The translations under genes and the position numbers were made by a program. Shown here in pieces: positions 21,931 through 34,376 of a stretch of 64,000 nucleotides of DNA. The DNA is from Anarhynchus alexandrinus (Eukaryota > Chordata > Aves > Charadriiformes > Charadriidae). Below the pieces are notes generated by a model. The model saw nothing but the letters and a program-made list of their open reading frames with translations. It did no database searches and was not told the origin of the DNA. The stretch covers positions 1,455,938 through 1,519,937 of the forward strand of contig VUYV01000211.1 of assembly GCA_008711295.1 (NCBI GenBank), read 5' to 3'. Each line of letters starts with the position of its first letter. The first letter of the stretch is position 1.

Positions 21931-24236
21931 GCAACTTCTTTGAGTTATCAGGTACTGTCATTTTTTATAAAAGAATCATCACCTTCATTTAATTTCCCGG
22001 AACTGAGCCCTTAAGTGTTCACCATTTAGTTGCTGCCTCGAGTGTGACTGCACTAACTTTTGGCTTATTTTGCCAAATCTTTAAGGGATCTTTTTTATTT
22101 TTATTTACTCCAATAAGTAGGGGTGCCATTAATCATGTGGATGGAATTCAAAACCAACAAAAAATGAAAAAAAAAGAAAAAAAAAAAGAAGTAGGACAAG
22201 GTCATTACACTAAAAGACATGTGGAGAAGATGGATGAGGAGTAAGAGAAGATTTAGTAAAAATATTCATAACTATGTTTTTTAACAAGATGATTCCATGC
22301 TTCAGATTTTTAATTTATATATTTGTTGTACTTTTTTTGGTTTTTTACCCTTCTGAAATGGTGGAGTTAGAGGAGGAAGGGGAGTTTTTATACTGAATAG
22401 CATTTAGTGCATTACAGTATACAAACACACCAGAGTCCCCCAGTCAGTTCTGCAACCTTCTAAGCCTGCACAAATGATTAGAATAAATTATTCCAGAGCA
22501 TTTTAGGCATCAAAGACTGCACCTGATCTCCTCTACAGATATGGAGAATCCTTTGCTGGAAGAACAGACAAAGTCCACTGTGAAGACCAAAGGAAGAGCT
22601 GCTACAAAGTTATCCCATATTAACCTGAGGTGGTATATTTCTAGAGGTTGGAGCCATAAAACACTTTTACCCTCTGCATAATCATCTGTAGTTGTTTCAT
22701 ATCTTTGGGAAATTATTTCTTTAATTTTTCCCCTTCACTGGATGGATCTTTGAGGGAAGATGAATAGCGCCATAGTAAAATTCTCCTTCAATCTTTGTTA
22801 GAGAGGAGACAGACAAATTTAATCATGGTTAAGGCTGGAAAGCGAGTGTAGTTTGCTTAGATTAGATTGAAGGAGTAGACAGCTTGTTTTACTAAGTTTG
22901 TGAGTATATAATTCCTTTATAAATTTTTAAAAGGAGTTCATCAGCTTTAGTATCTGTCTTCACTTCCAACTGAAATCTGTGCAATTCTGTGTTTGGACTG
23001 TTTGTTTTCTCTATCACAATTATTGCTTTTATTTTAATGGGTAAGGTATTTAGCACATAATCTTAGATGTCCTATATGTTGTCTGCCTTCCTAAAGAAGA
23101 ATTTATCTCTTTATATTGTATGAGGTTGGATTTTTGAAGTTATAATTATTTTCAAAATTTAATTTTTGCTTACTTATGGATTCTTCCAAAACTAGTAGAA
23201 CATTCTTGGTTCTTTTCCTCTCTGTAAAGTATGTGTGGTTATTACCTTTCTGATTTTTAACAGGCCAAGCAATGTGACATTGAACACATTCGGAATGAAG
23301 TGAAATGGATAGCTTAGCAAGTTATCTATTTTCTGACAACTTGTCCTTTTTTTTTTTTTTCTCCCATTGCCCCAAGTCATATTTAGTTCATCTCTTTGGC
23401 TTGTAAAGCTCAAGGTTAGAGCAATGTGAAGATGAACAGTGATAGAAAGCTAATATACAGTAATTTATCGTATGTTACTGGTCTGTAACCCTTTTAGTTT
23501 TAAAAAGAAATAAATCAAAGCTCCTTGAAAATTGGGGAAAAGAAGCTGTAATGAAATAGATCATGAATGGTTGACTGTAGCCCTCTGGGGCCTCCAGTGA
23601 GATAGTTGAACAAATAAATAAATAGAATAAATAAATTAAATAGCTTAAAAGTTTTTGTGTTTTGTTTTGTTTTGTTTTGTTTTTTTCTAAAAAGGAAGCT
23701 GAAGCTTGTTGGAGGATTTTCCAGGAATTTCATTCGTCTTCATTTTTTAATAGCTATAGTTCCAATTTTTCAGAAAAAAAAAATAATCTCGTTAATACTT
23801 TTCTTAGTAGTTATTAAAATGAAGAAGACTAAAGCAAGCTACACACTAGAAAGGCTACAAAAACAGATGAGGAAAGTGGAAATGAAGGAAAAAATAAAAT
23901 CTGTGATAAAATCTTGGGCTTTAGCATATCATTACAGTGTAAGAGTATGCACACACACAAAAAAAACCATTTCATTATTTTGGGTACTTGCTTAATTTAT
24001 CAGTTCCTACAAAGTTTTTCTTTCTGTTTTCGGCTTACTCATGTTATATCATTTAAGATGAAAAATCAATTTAGCGTACACTATCTTTTGTCTTGTTAGT
24101 TCAGTGGCAAATCAAGCATTTGGTAAAACAGGGTTTTTTTCACATCACTTGGAAATGAATTGAGACTGATTAAATAATCATCCAGCCTATGAGTTTGAGT
24201 TAGTTACCTAAAACCTCAAAAACTCTCATGCCAGTT
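21931..24236. other. Noncoding spacer with simple repeats
   Basis: About 2.3 kb of AT-rich DNA. It includes an A/G-rich run at about 22163-22192, a T-run at 23348-23361, and the AAAT and TTTTG runs described separately. No gene or transposon was recognised. Confidence 0.55.
23607..23687. repeat. AAAT-rich and TTTTG simple repeats
   Basis: An AAAT/AATA-type run (about 23610-23640) is followed, after a short gap, by a TTTTG pentamer array (about 23652-23687) that ends in a T-run. These are ordinary microsatellites. A second TTTTG array lies at 34341-34376. Confidence 0.9.
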
Positions 24237-24674
24237 GAAATGGGAACTACTGACCAGTCAGCCTCACCTCCATGCTCAGTAAGACCATGAAAAAGAGATG
24301 TCAAAGCATATGGATGAGACACAAGTTATCAGAGATAGCCAACATGGCACCAACGTGCACTTGCAGACCAGAAAGCCAAGTGTATCCTGGGCTGCATCAA
24401 AAGAAGCGTGATTCTCCCCCTCTCCTCTGCTCTTAGGCTGGTTTGGATTGGACATAAGGAAGAAAATTTTTACAATAAAGGTAGTGAGCTACTATAACAG
24501 GTTTTCCCAAAGAAGTTGTGGATGCCCCATCATTGGAAGATGTCAAAGTCACATCGGACGGGGCTTTGAGCAACCAAATCTAGTGGAAGATGTTCCTGCA
24601 CATGGAAGGGGCATTGGAATAGATGATCTTTAAAGTTCCCTTTCAACTCAAACCATTCTATGCTTCTATGAAAC
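24237..24674 (+). mobile_element. CR1 LINE with two internal deletions
   Basis: Three CR1 blocks lie in the correct order. The first is RT start sequence (about 24237-24345, with the NYRPVSLTSM-like block and a degenerate SQHG-like block). The second is the [12 protein letters not shown] region followed by ILPL and SAL (about 24358-24434). The third is the C-terminal/3'UTR region from a GLDWT/LDIRKK-like block onward (about 24440-24674), ending ATTCTATGCTTCTATGA. Hundreds of bases are missing at each of two junctions, near 24345 and 24436. The copy cannot encode anything useful. Confidence 0.85.
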
Positions 24675-24695
24675 GTCTCATTAGTTTACATCTTC

Positions 24696-25814
24696 CCATA
24701 TGACATCCTTGTCTCTAAATTGGAGAGACGTGGATTTGATGGATGGACCACTCGGTGGATAAGGAATTGGCTGGATGGCCCCACTCAAAGAGTTGTGGTC
24801 AACAGCTCAATGTCCAAGTGGAGACCAGTGGCTTTCCTCAGGGATCAGTATTGGGACCAGTGCTGTTTAACATCTTTGCCAGTGACATGAACAGTGGTAC
24901 TGAGAGCACCCTCAGCAAGTTTGCTGATGACACCAAACTGTGTGGTGCAATCAACACGCTGGAGGGAAGGGATACCATCCAGAGGGACCTAGACAAACTT
25001 GAGAGGTGGGCCTGTGTAAACGTCATGGTGTTCAACAAGGCCAAGTGCAAAGTCCTACATGTGGTTTGAGGCAATCCCAAGCACAGATACAGGCTGGGCA
25101 GAGAAAGGATTGAGAGCAGCCCTGAGGAGAAGGGCTGTTGGCTAATGAAAAGCTCAACATGAGCTGGCAATGCACAATCACAGCCCAGAAGGCCAACCAT
25201 ATCCTGGGTTGCATCAAAAGACGCGTCACCAGCAGGACAAGAGATGTGATTCTTCCCCTCTACTCTGCTCTGGTGAGACCCCACCTGGAGTACTGCATCC
25301 AGCCCTGGAGCCCCCAACACAGGCAAGACAGGGACCTGTTGGAGTGGGTCCAGAGGAGGGCCACGAGGATGATCAGAGGGCTGGAGCACCTCTCCTATGA
25401 GGACAGGCTGAGACAGTTGGCGTTGTTGAGCCTGGAGAAGAGAAGGCTCTGCAGAGACCTTATTGCGGCCTTCCAGTACCTAAAAGGGGCCTACAGGAAA
25501 GCTGGGGAAGGACTTTTTACAAGGGTATGTAGTGATAGGACGAGGAGGAATGGCTTCAAACTGGAAGAAGGTAGATTTAGATTAGATATTAGGAAGAAAT
25601 GTTTCACTCTGAGGGTGGTAAGGCACTGGAACAGGTTGCCCAGATAAGTTGTGGAAGCCCCATCCCTGGAGGTGTTTAAGGCCAGGCTGGACAACGCTTT
25701 GAGCAACCTGGTCTAGTGGGAGGTTTCCCTGCCTGTGGCAGGGGGATTGGAACTAGGTAATCTTCAAGGTCCCTTCCAACCTAAACCATTCTATGGTTTT
25801 ATGATTCTATGATT
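24696..25814 (+). mobile_element. CR1 LINE, 5'-truncated, near-complete RT C-half and tail
   Basis: The element begins in ORF2 at the [15 protein letters not shown] block, 21 bp after the end of the preceding CR1. It continues through the RT catalytic box, the whole C-terminus and the 3'UTR to the ATTCTATG-type tail (about 25787-25814). It is one of the least decayed copies in the window, with one in-frame stop and one frameshift noted inside ORF2. Confidence 0.95.
24743..25647 (+). pseudogene. CR1 ORF2 remnant: RT catalytic region and C-terminus
   Basis: The first open part (24743-25069) contains [13 protein letters not shown] and the catalytic FADDTKLCG box (FADD at 24920-24931), then [10 protein letters not shown] and [11 protein letters not shown], ending in a TGA at 25067-25069. 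A small deletion near 25128-25140 shifts the frame. The second part (25138-25647) carries [21 protein letters not shown], [40 protein letters not shown] and HWNRLPR, then ends early at a TAA where most CR1 copies read on. The catalytic aspartates are present, but the upstream RT and endonuclease are missing, so it is inactive. Confidence 0.9.
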
Positions 25815-28800
25815 TATTCATTCTGATTAACCCTCAGTGTCTGGTCCAAAGGGTACAGATCAGCTATGGCTTCAGTATTATATTTGTCAAGACAAAAAAT
25901 ATTTTGCATATGTTACAGTATCACAAACAGGATTACATATAAAGTTGTCTCTGTTTGTGTAACAGAATTTAGTCCTGTCTGTATACTAAGCATTCATGCT
26001 GAGATCGTCTAAAAGTTACAGCATTTGTAACCTGAGGGGTCTGAGCTTTTTTCTATGATGTTTTCAAAACTAATGTTACAGACAGTCTTAGAAATACAAG
26101 AAAGCATTTTAGTGCTTTACACAGATTGGACTGTTGCCTATGGTAGCGTACTATTCTTTCCCCTTCTTTCCCAGAAGACAAGGTATATCCTGCACAGTGT
26201 CTGCATTCAATTTCGAGGACAATAAGAAATTGAGATCTCTGTTGAGACTTGGAAGAGATGAAATATTACTTATATCACACACACCCACACCCATATTGTG
26301 AGTTCTGTTAATTTCAGGATCATTTGGAAATATATGGTGCCAACAATCTACACTGCAGGTTTCATGGTGGAGTGGAAATTTCCATTTGGAATATTTTTTA
26401 AGTGTACATGAGTACACGATAATGAAACTATGAACCTAAAGTATGATTCTCTGTTCTTCATAAGGTTAATCTTTTTTACTACTGGGAGGGGATGACTGAG
26501 GTCATACTTGGTTGTAGCAAATTTTTTATTTGCTTCCCAATAGGAAACTGGCATCTTAGTCCAATCACTTTAGATGTATCCGTGTCAACCCTATAGTTGA
26601 AAAATGAACCCTGGGGAAAGCAAACCTATCACCAGCTTTCTTGTCCTACTGTGAAAATACTGATGACTATAATTGAGGTGACATTGGCAAAAAGCCTATG
26701 CATTTTTTTCTTAGCTAAGACAGTCCTCTGATCCATGTGGGATTGTTTTGAGACTTTGTGATAAGTCAAAAAGAAAGTTGGGGTTTGGTTCTTTTTGTTC
26801 TTTTTCTTTAAAAAAAAAAAAAAAAAGAAAGAGACTAGAAATAGAACAGCAGGGAATACTGAATAGACCCAATCTGTAACCAAATATTTAACTATTTAAA
26901 ATATAATTAATTCAAATCCCTAAATTCTTGTTTTATTAAACTTGCCTAGAGCACAGAAGTAACACAAAAGCTGAAATGGATGACAGGGAGCTGGGAACTG
27001 TTACTGCAATGCCTCAGGTGGATGTTAGACACACTGAAAGAAAAGTATCCTCTTGTGATGAGGTCAGCTGTTAAAGCTATGAATGTTTGTTTGTTGCTTT
27101 GACTGGGTTGTTTGGTTGGTTTGGGGTTTTTTTTGTTGTTGTTTTCTTTATTTCATGCTGAAAATCATGAGGGTTTGGTGACTGATTAGAGTACTGAAAA
27201 GTCAAATCATGGAATTGCCCCTCAGTTTTCCTTTGAGATGAATAGATATGCCATATATAACTCTGTTACACTAATGATAATTTTATAACCTCTGTAGTTT
27301 TGCTGTTTAGGTTTTTTTCCCTGTTTCAGTTTTTGAGGAAACTATAGTTGTGTTTATTTGTTTGTTTGTTTTTTAAATCTGATTTCTACAACCGGAGTTG
27401 ATAAAAAAATCTTTCAGTTCCTTTCTTTATATATCTCATAATGATTTGAGAAAATCAACACAAATATGACACACGTATCTATCATCACTGGCACATCAGA
27501 TGGTGGGTGTTAATGACATGTTTCTTCAGCTGTTTTAGCTGATAGAGAGATTCTACATCTTGATCCATGGACCCAATCTTTTCTCTGATATTTTTTATGT
27601 ATTACATTAACTGTAATTTCAAAGTACTAGAATTGACCTTGTAGATCTAAAAATAATTTCTTCTGAATAGAAAAAAGCAAAAGAAGAAGTCCTATTCTTT
27701 CTGAAGTCAGGCCATTGGAGAGGATTTGTTCTGAGATCCAGGAAAACTGTAAGAATGAGAAAAGGACAGACTATCTCTGGGGACAATAGTAGTATTATAT
27801 GTACTGGCAGAAGATTGCATTTTAAATAAAATGATACCACTAGGGAACTATAGAAACATAGAATGAGGTATAGAGCAAACATGCAACAAAAGTAAGCAAT
27901 TTAGAGCTCAAGTTGTAGCTGTTAAGTCAAATAAATTGCTAGATTTAGTAAAGAAAATGGACACCTAAGAGTTACCTGATCCTAATCAAAGCTTTCCTTA
28001 TAGGGCTAAGAGAGGAAAGGACATATAATAATGGCAAAATCTGCAGGCATACAGAACAGAAAGACACCTAAAGTCAATATGTTCTTTATGCAACTTCTAA
28101 GAGCTCACAAAAAGTGCTTAAAATAGTGATGCTTGAAAATCACCCATCTTAAAATCATTGGTGTCTGTCTTCAGAGGCTTACCTAGTCTGAAAGATAGCT
28201 CAGAATTCACTGACCAGGAGAGGTGATGATGGTGAGAACATACTCTTATACTTTGAGCCAATGTCACTTTGAGGTAATGGTCACTGAGCAGTAGTAACTC
28301 TTCTTGAACACATTTCCTGCCCACAGCTGTGCTTTTATTCATTCCCATTAGCCCAAAGACCAGAATTGTCCTTACTGAAAAGGTGTCTAAATTTATTAGC
28401 AGACTGAAAATCTGGAAAGATTTCATGAGAGCAACCTCTGGTTTGTATATCCCATTAGTGTCCAGGTAGCAAAAAAGCCTACTGAACTACTTAACCATGT
28501 GAGTGGTGAAGCATTTTGAAACAAATATAGAAACGTTACTCTAGGCAACCAGTAAATTTTAAAGTTAAAAACACTCACAACTGTATTGCATTGGGATCTA
28601 AAGGCCAGGACAACTAGAGGAATATCTAAGAGCACATTTTTCACTCAGGTGCCAATTTAAGTGCAAAAGCACTGCTCTGGATGCATCCTATTAGCTTTGC
28701 AGTGTTTTGTTTTCACATTACATTATCTTTCATGTTGCTGCTGTATGAAAAGAGATGGCTACCAATGACAATGGTTAAAAGTTCCTCTAAGTGATGTACA

Positions 28801-30283
28801 GTTTTTCACATACAATATATTTTTTTCACAGTTTAAAAAAACCACTTGTTAAGATTTAAAGGTAATGAAAATTAGTGTAATTGCAGTGTAACACTCAACG
28901 GACTTCTGCTGATTAACATTGTATCTGATTGATAAATATTTTTTGATCCCACACATAAAAGCAGTGTTGCAGTAACAATTTGGATGTTCTTATATTTCAT
29001 GTTAGCTGTAGCTGTGAGTACCTTTTCTTGCTGTCTCTTTGACCTCCTTATTTTCCTTTTTCAGGGAAAAATGTCATAAATTTCATAAAATTTTCAGGCC
29101 TAGATCATACATACTAAGTAAAAATATTATTCTAAAATATATTTTGTTCAGAATGTATCTTTTTACCGTGCATGTTTAAATTACAGAAAAAAGAGATTAT
29201 TGGTTATGTCCAGAATTCTCAGATGTAAAAATTATGAGACCTCAATTAAAGAAATAAGTGCACTATAATAATTCTGCAAGATCCATTTTAATAAGATGAT
29301 AATTTACATCTCTGAGCTCTACTGCATATTTCTTTCATATCATAATTTCGTCTCTTTTACTGTTGACCCATGAACTGAATTCCCAATAATGTCAGTAGGA
29401 AAATAACACTCAAATCTTTATGACTCCAAAAAGGGTTTAAAATATAACATAATTGCCTATACATATATAAATATGTAATAACATTTATGTAATAAATATA
29501 TATAGTATACATACAGATACATAAATATATCTGTATATAAATATAATTGTCTATAGCAAACTACATCAGCAAGAAAACAATGATAGAATTAATAGTGTTT
29601 TAGTGTACATTAATTATTCTTAGAAATCCAACAATTCAACATAATGTTAAACTAATATGGAAACTGGTGATTTTTGTATTTTTAAAGGTACAAAATGATG
29701 CAGAGATAAGGATCATAGCCAAATACAATGGATATAGCTGGTGTAAAATAGAGAGTTAAATTCAGATACTGCTAATAGGTTGCAAGAGTGCCTGCAATAA
29801 AAGTAAAGAAAGATCTTCATTAAACTTCTTTATAATGTATTCCATTATTTTACTAGCATACTTCTACTCTGTGTACTCTGGGAGAGTGAAACTTATTTAC
29901 CCAAGTATATGGTTAAATATCCACTTCCAAATTTATAGAAGAACATGAAGGGTAAAATTTGTACAAGGAACTCTTGTGTGCAGTTTGAAATCAAACTGAA
30001 AGATGCAAAAATCAATCCGATGTCAAAACCACACTGCAAAATTTCCAGTGGTTTAAACCTGGTGAGAAAGGTGTACCCATATGTCATAACACAAGGGTTT
30101 TTACATACTTTAAGCTTTTCCAAATATATTAACTCAGTACTTGAAACAGTTCAATATTCAACTTCTGAGAATTAAGCAGAACTTCATTTTAAAAGGGTAC
30201 AAAGTCTCAAATTCTATTCAGAACTATTTGATGATATATCATGAAAGTTTTACACAGATTCTCTAGTTTCAGACCATAGTCGA
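25815..30283. other. Noncoding stretch, no recognised element
   Basis: About 4.5 kb without recognisable transposons. It includes a poly-A run at 26810-26826, a G/T-rich tract at 27102-27150 and a strongly AT-rich segment with TATA/ATAAAT words at 29460-29550. Open frames reach about 100 codons (28118-28426 minus) and look random. Confidence 0.55.
27102..27150. repeat. G/T-rich tract (GGTT/GGGGTTTT)
   Basis: The segment holds GGGTTG, TTTGGTTGG, TTTGGGG and a T-run followed by TTG repeats. It resembles the complementary strand of the A/C tracts at 18144 and 41867. No function is implied. Confidence 0.75.
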
Positions 30284-31066
30284 TGGAATGATGTGAACCT
30301 CATGAAGTTCAACAAGGCCAAGTGCAAGGTCCTGCACCTGAGTTGGGGCAACTGCTGGTATCTATACAGACTGGGGGGTGAATGGATTGAGAGCAGCCCT
30401 GGGGAGAAGGACTTGTGAATACTGCTGGATGAAAAATTGGACATGAACCAGCAACGCGCACTTGCAGCCCAGAAAGCCAAGTGTATCCTGGCCTGCATCA
30501 AAAGAAGTGTGGCTAACGGGTCACAGGAGGTAATTCTGACCCTCTACTCTGCTCCATTGAAACCCCATCTGGAGTACTACTTCCAGCTCTGGGGTTCCCA
30601 GTCAGGAAAGACATGGACCTGTTGGAGTAGGCCCAGAGGAGGGCCATGAAAATGGTCAGAGGGATGGAACAGCCCTCCTATGAAGACAGGCTGAGAGAGT
30701 TGGGGTTGTTCAGCCTGTCTTACAGCCTTTCAGTACTTAAGGGGGCTTACAAGAAAGATGGAGAGAGATGTTTTAGCAAAGCCTGTAGTGACAGGGCAAC
30801 AGGCAACAGGGTAGGTTTAGACTGGACACAAGGAAGAAAATTTTTTTAGTGGGGATGATGAGACACTGAAACAGGTTTCCCAGACAAGTTATGGATGCCC
30901 CATCATTGGAAGTGGTCAAAATCAGGTTGGATGTGGCTTTGAACAGCCTGTCCTAGCAGAAGATTTCCCTGTCCATGGCAGGGGGGTTGGAACTAGATGA
31001 TCTTTAAAAGTCCCTTCCAACTCAAACCATTCTATGACTGTATTCTATTATTATGTAATTCTATAA
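30284..31066 (+). mobile_element. CR1 LINE, 5'-truncated
   Basis: The element enters ORF2 at [16 protein letters not shown] and runs through YRLGGEWIESS, KAKCILACIKRSVANG, RPHLEYY-like and [14 protein letters not shown]. After a roughly 30-bp loss in the SLEKRRL / FQYLKG area it continues into the C-terminus and 3'UTR. The tail at about 31026-31066 is made of degenerate ATTCTATG units. There are several stops, frameshifts and small deletions, so it is older than the copy at 24696. Confidence 0.93.
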
Positions 31067-34000
31067 CCTTCCCTTCTGTCTCTAAGTTTCAATTTTTATT
31101 AAATGCTGTATTTATTTTGTATTGCATTTTAAAACTTGCTTCAGAGGTCTTAAGATAAGATAGAAAACAAAGAAGAGGGTTAAGTAAGGGTTCATTCTAA
31201 GAAAGAAATTCCTACGCTAGTAAAATGCTTAGACTGATTAGTAAAAAATGGCGAAGATATTTTTTACAAAGTAACTAGAATTAATTAATTTAAAAGAGAA
31301 TAAGTATAGGAACAGAAATCTATCTGAGATAGTCTTATAGGGCAGACTTAAACCCAAAGTGCAGACAGCAAAATGTGGGTGTCCAAATGCAGGTATCCTC
31401 ACGTAAACCAAATGCTTCAGCTCTGAAAGTCTATCTGATAGCTATTCTATTCAGCTTCCTAACCACAGTTATTTGTTACTATTTGAGATATTCTAGGGTA
31501 TATGAGACATCCGTGTGTGCATCTCAGAGCAGAACTTGGCATATACAATATAAGCAATCTGCTCAGCATGCTGATAACACTAAAGATCCACAAGAGAACC
31601 TGTAAAATTCAGAAGTATCTCACAGAGCAATGGAAGACCTTTTTTTGATCACTTCCCATTTTTCTAAATGTTTTCTGTTTGACATTTAGTCAACATTAGT
31701 CTTCATTATATCTCCAAGCGTTGACACCAAATCAAAGCTGCTGCAGTTGATGTGTCCCTTAAGAAAAAATATGACTCCATTAAATTGTTCTATTGTTCCT
31801 GAAGGTGAACATAAATTCTGTAAAAACAGGGAATGTAGCAACTGTTTGTTCAATTTGAGATAAGTTTGTACTTGTATCTTTTTCATGCTGATATCATTTC
31901 TCTTTAATAATGAAAATAAAACATAAACATAACACTTGTGTTAGATATTGTCAGTTCAAAGTCCTGACATCCCATCAGAATCATTACAAAGAAATACTTG
32001 GATTTCTTTGGGCTAATAGTTGAAAATGATCTAAGGCAAATCATATAGGAAGAGTGTGGGACAGCATCTTTTGTTCCTAGTACTGGAATTTCAGTGTCAG
32101 AATTAGAGTCCATCTTTTAGTTAATAATTAGATTTATCACATGGGAAGTGCACTGTCTTTTTGGCCATAATACATAATCGCTTTCTAGGGAATTTTCACC
32201 TTATATAAAGCACATCTTTATTAATATTCAGATTTTCAGTTACTCTGTGGACTTTCTGTTACTGTATTTCTCAGTCTTAAAGACAGTTTCCTGAAAACTT
32301 GGAGTCTGTGTTTAGAGAAAGAAGAAAAAAAAGAAAGCTTCCTTCTTATCTTATTATGGTGTATGGCAAGTTTAAATGGCACAGAAGGAAGCTGATCTAT
32401 TGGTTAAGAACTCACTACTCAGTGTCGATGTTGACCACATTAATTAGAGTAGGAAATTATTTTTAACCAGACACTGTTTCAGGACCTTCCTTCTTCTGAC
32501 TGGGGAAATGAAAACATAGAGAGACACATTTTTACTTTTGGCTGCTCTCCCAATAAATGATTCAGTAGTATCTTTGGGTCTTATATGAGCACTGAAATTT
32601 CGAAAACTTGGATTGTCATTCAACTCTAGATCTGAATTTTCACTTCAGGTATCTAATAAAATGTAAGTAAGCATGAAAACAATGAAAAAAGTTAGTAGCT
32701 TTTTTTTTAAGAAGTGCTATTTTTCAAACTCTCTGCTATAAATATAGAAATCCTGTTGACTTACATGTGTCTTTTTCCAAGAACCTTTATACTTAATGTC
32801 AGAATGTTTCTTCTGGGAACTGCATGTACAGCTGCTAATAGCAATGTTCTTTATCCATTGCTTGTAATATTGTCTGAGTGAGTATCACTTGCTAAGAGCA
32901 GATAAAAATGAGATGGTCATAGTGGTGCTTTTCATTAGAACACAACAAATTATAAACTTGTTCAGTAAATACTTGATGCGTTACCTAAATTCCAGCTACT
33001 TTCTGAGTTATTTTTTCACTGCCTCTTAAAATGAGACATCTGATGTGACGCTGAGGTTGCAGAGGAGATTCAGACTCCAAAAAAGAGATACCAAACAACA
33101 TACATGAGAAGTGTCTCAAAATATTTGCCAAGCATAGTTACTCTCCAGAACCCTGATCACAGAATAGCCAGTCACCCTCCAGCTGTGGATGACAGGACTG
33201 AACGTAGCATACGGTAGCTTTGCTTGCTTATTATTATACATAACATTACATAGTATACTTCTGTCTTTATACCAAAATCAAAGTATTAGGTCTAGAGATA
33301 AGACTGTACCTTGCTGATCAGGCAGATAATTTCTTGTCATCACTAAAGATCTTCACACATTTCAGTACTTCCGATTGGGAAAAATTATAATATCTCTTCT
33401 TAATTTAAAATTGGTGTTTGTTTTTTTTTTTCCCCTACACTTTGGATAAGGCAATGAGGCAGTTCTTTTTAAACAATGTTGTATGTGTTTTAATGTCCTT
33501 GAAGCCATTAGCTTCTCTACATTTCACAAATATAATTGCAATTGTATGGGTTCTTTAATTGTGAATTAAGAGGAATTTAATCTTATGAAATCAATATTTA
33601 GAATTTGTCAAAACTATCTAGTTTTTCAAATGCAGATTTATATCAAACTACTTCAACTTTAAATTCAGAATATGTCTTGATAAATTCAGTTATTCTGACT
33701 TAAAATGTGATTTAATATATTTTCAGTAGTCATTTTCATATATCTGTTTCAATAGTGAGGAAAATCAAAACAAACTTGTTGCTTACATCTCCTTTTTAAA
33801 AAGTAACAATCCTATGAATTTTTACTATGATAAGAATGAAAATGAGAAGTGGAGAGAAAAGAAATTACAAGTGTATTATTAAGGTAATTAACAAAATTTG
33901 GTTCTGACTGCTTGCAAGTTTAGCAATTTAGTAGTCAACAATTATTTCTTCTATTTGTTGTCTGGATAGTTACTGATGTGCAGTGCCATTCCTCTAGAAA

Positions 34001-34084
34001 GCTTTTTTGAAAATGTACATTTTTAAAGGTAGATATTAAAAATGAAATTAATGAAAATGTGAATGAGGTGGGGTTTTTTGTTTG

Positions 34085-34109
34085 CCCCCCCCCCCCCNCC
34101 CCCCCCCCC
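34085..34109. repeat. Poly-C tract with one undetermined base
   Basis: Twenty-five bases of C with an N at 34098. The complementary strand is a G-run that could form G-quadruplex structures and is a typical place for read slippage, which would explain the N. Confidence 0.95.
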
Positions 34110-34310
34110 GCTATGTAAGACTGATGAATATATAGCTACCTAAATGTGTAATGCAGTGGTTTAGCCCATGGCTAGTGGTCTATATGCATTCTGGCAGGGT
34201 AAATGTGCAAACACCTAATTAAAAACTACAGAAAGTACAATTCTATGTATACTTGAAAGTTTTTTCCATAGTTCAAAACAAATACAGAAACAAACGCTAT
34301 ACAATGTTTT

Positions 34311-34376
34311 GGGCTGGGGGGGTTGGGGGGGATGCAGGTGTTATTGTTTGTTTTGTTTTGTTTTGTTTTGTTTTTT
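34311..34376. repeat. G-rich run followed by TTTTG array
   Basis: GGG, GGGGGGG and GGGGGGG tracts (34311-34331) with 2-base loops are followed by GATGCAGG and then a TTTTG pentamer array (34341-34376). The G-runs could support a four-tract G-quadruplex if one long run is split. Confidence 0.85.

Noticed and set aside
23657..23995. 112-codon plus-strand frame
   Set aside because: It begins in the TTTTG array (FCFVLFCFF) and continues as K-rich low-complexity sequence. Chance frame.
24838..25389. Minus-strand open frame of 183 codons
   Set aside because: Antisense shadow of the CR1 RT region. The plus strand has FADDTKLCG and the other RT blocks.
27835..27865. ATAGAAACATAGAATG resembling a CR1 minus-strand tail
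   Set aside because: The words following a CR1 tail (GGTTGGAAGGGACC, then CATC) are absent, so it is probably chance.
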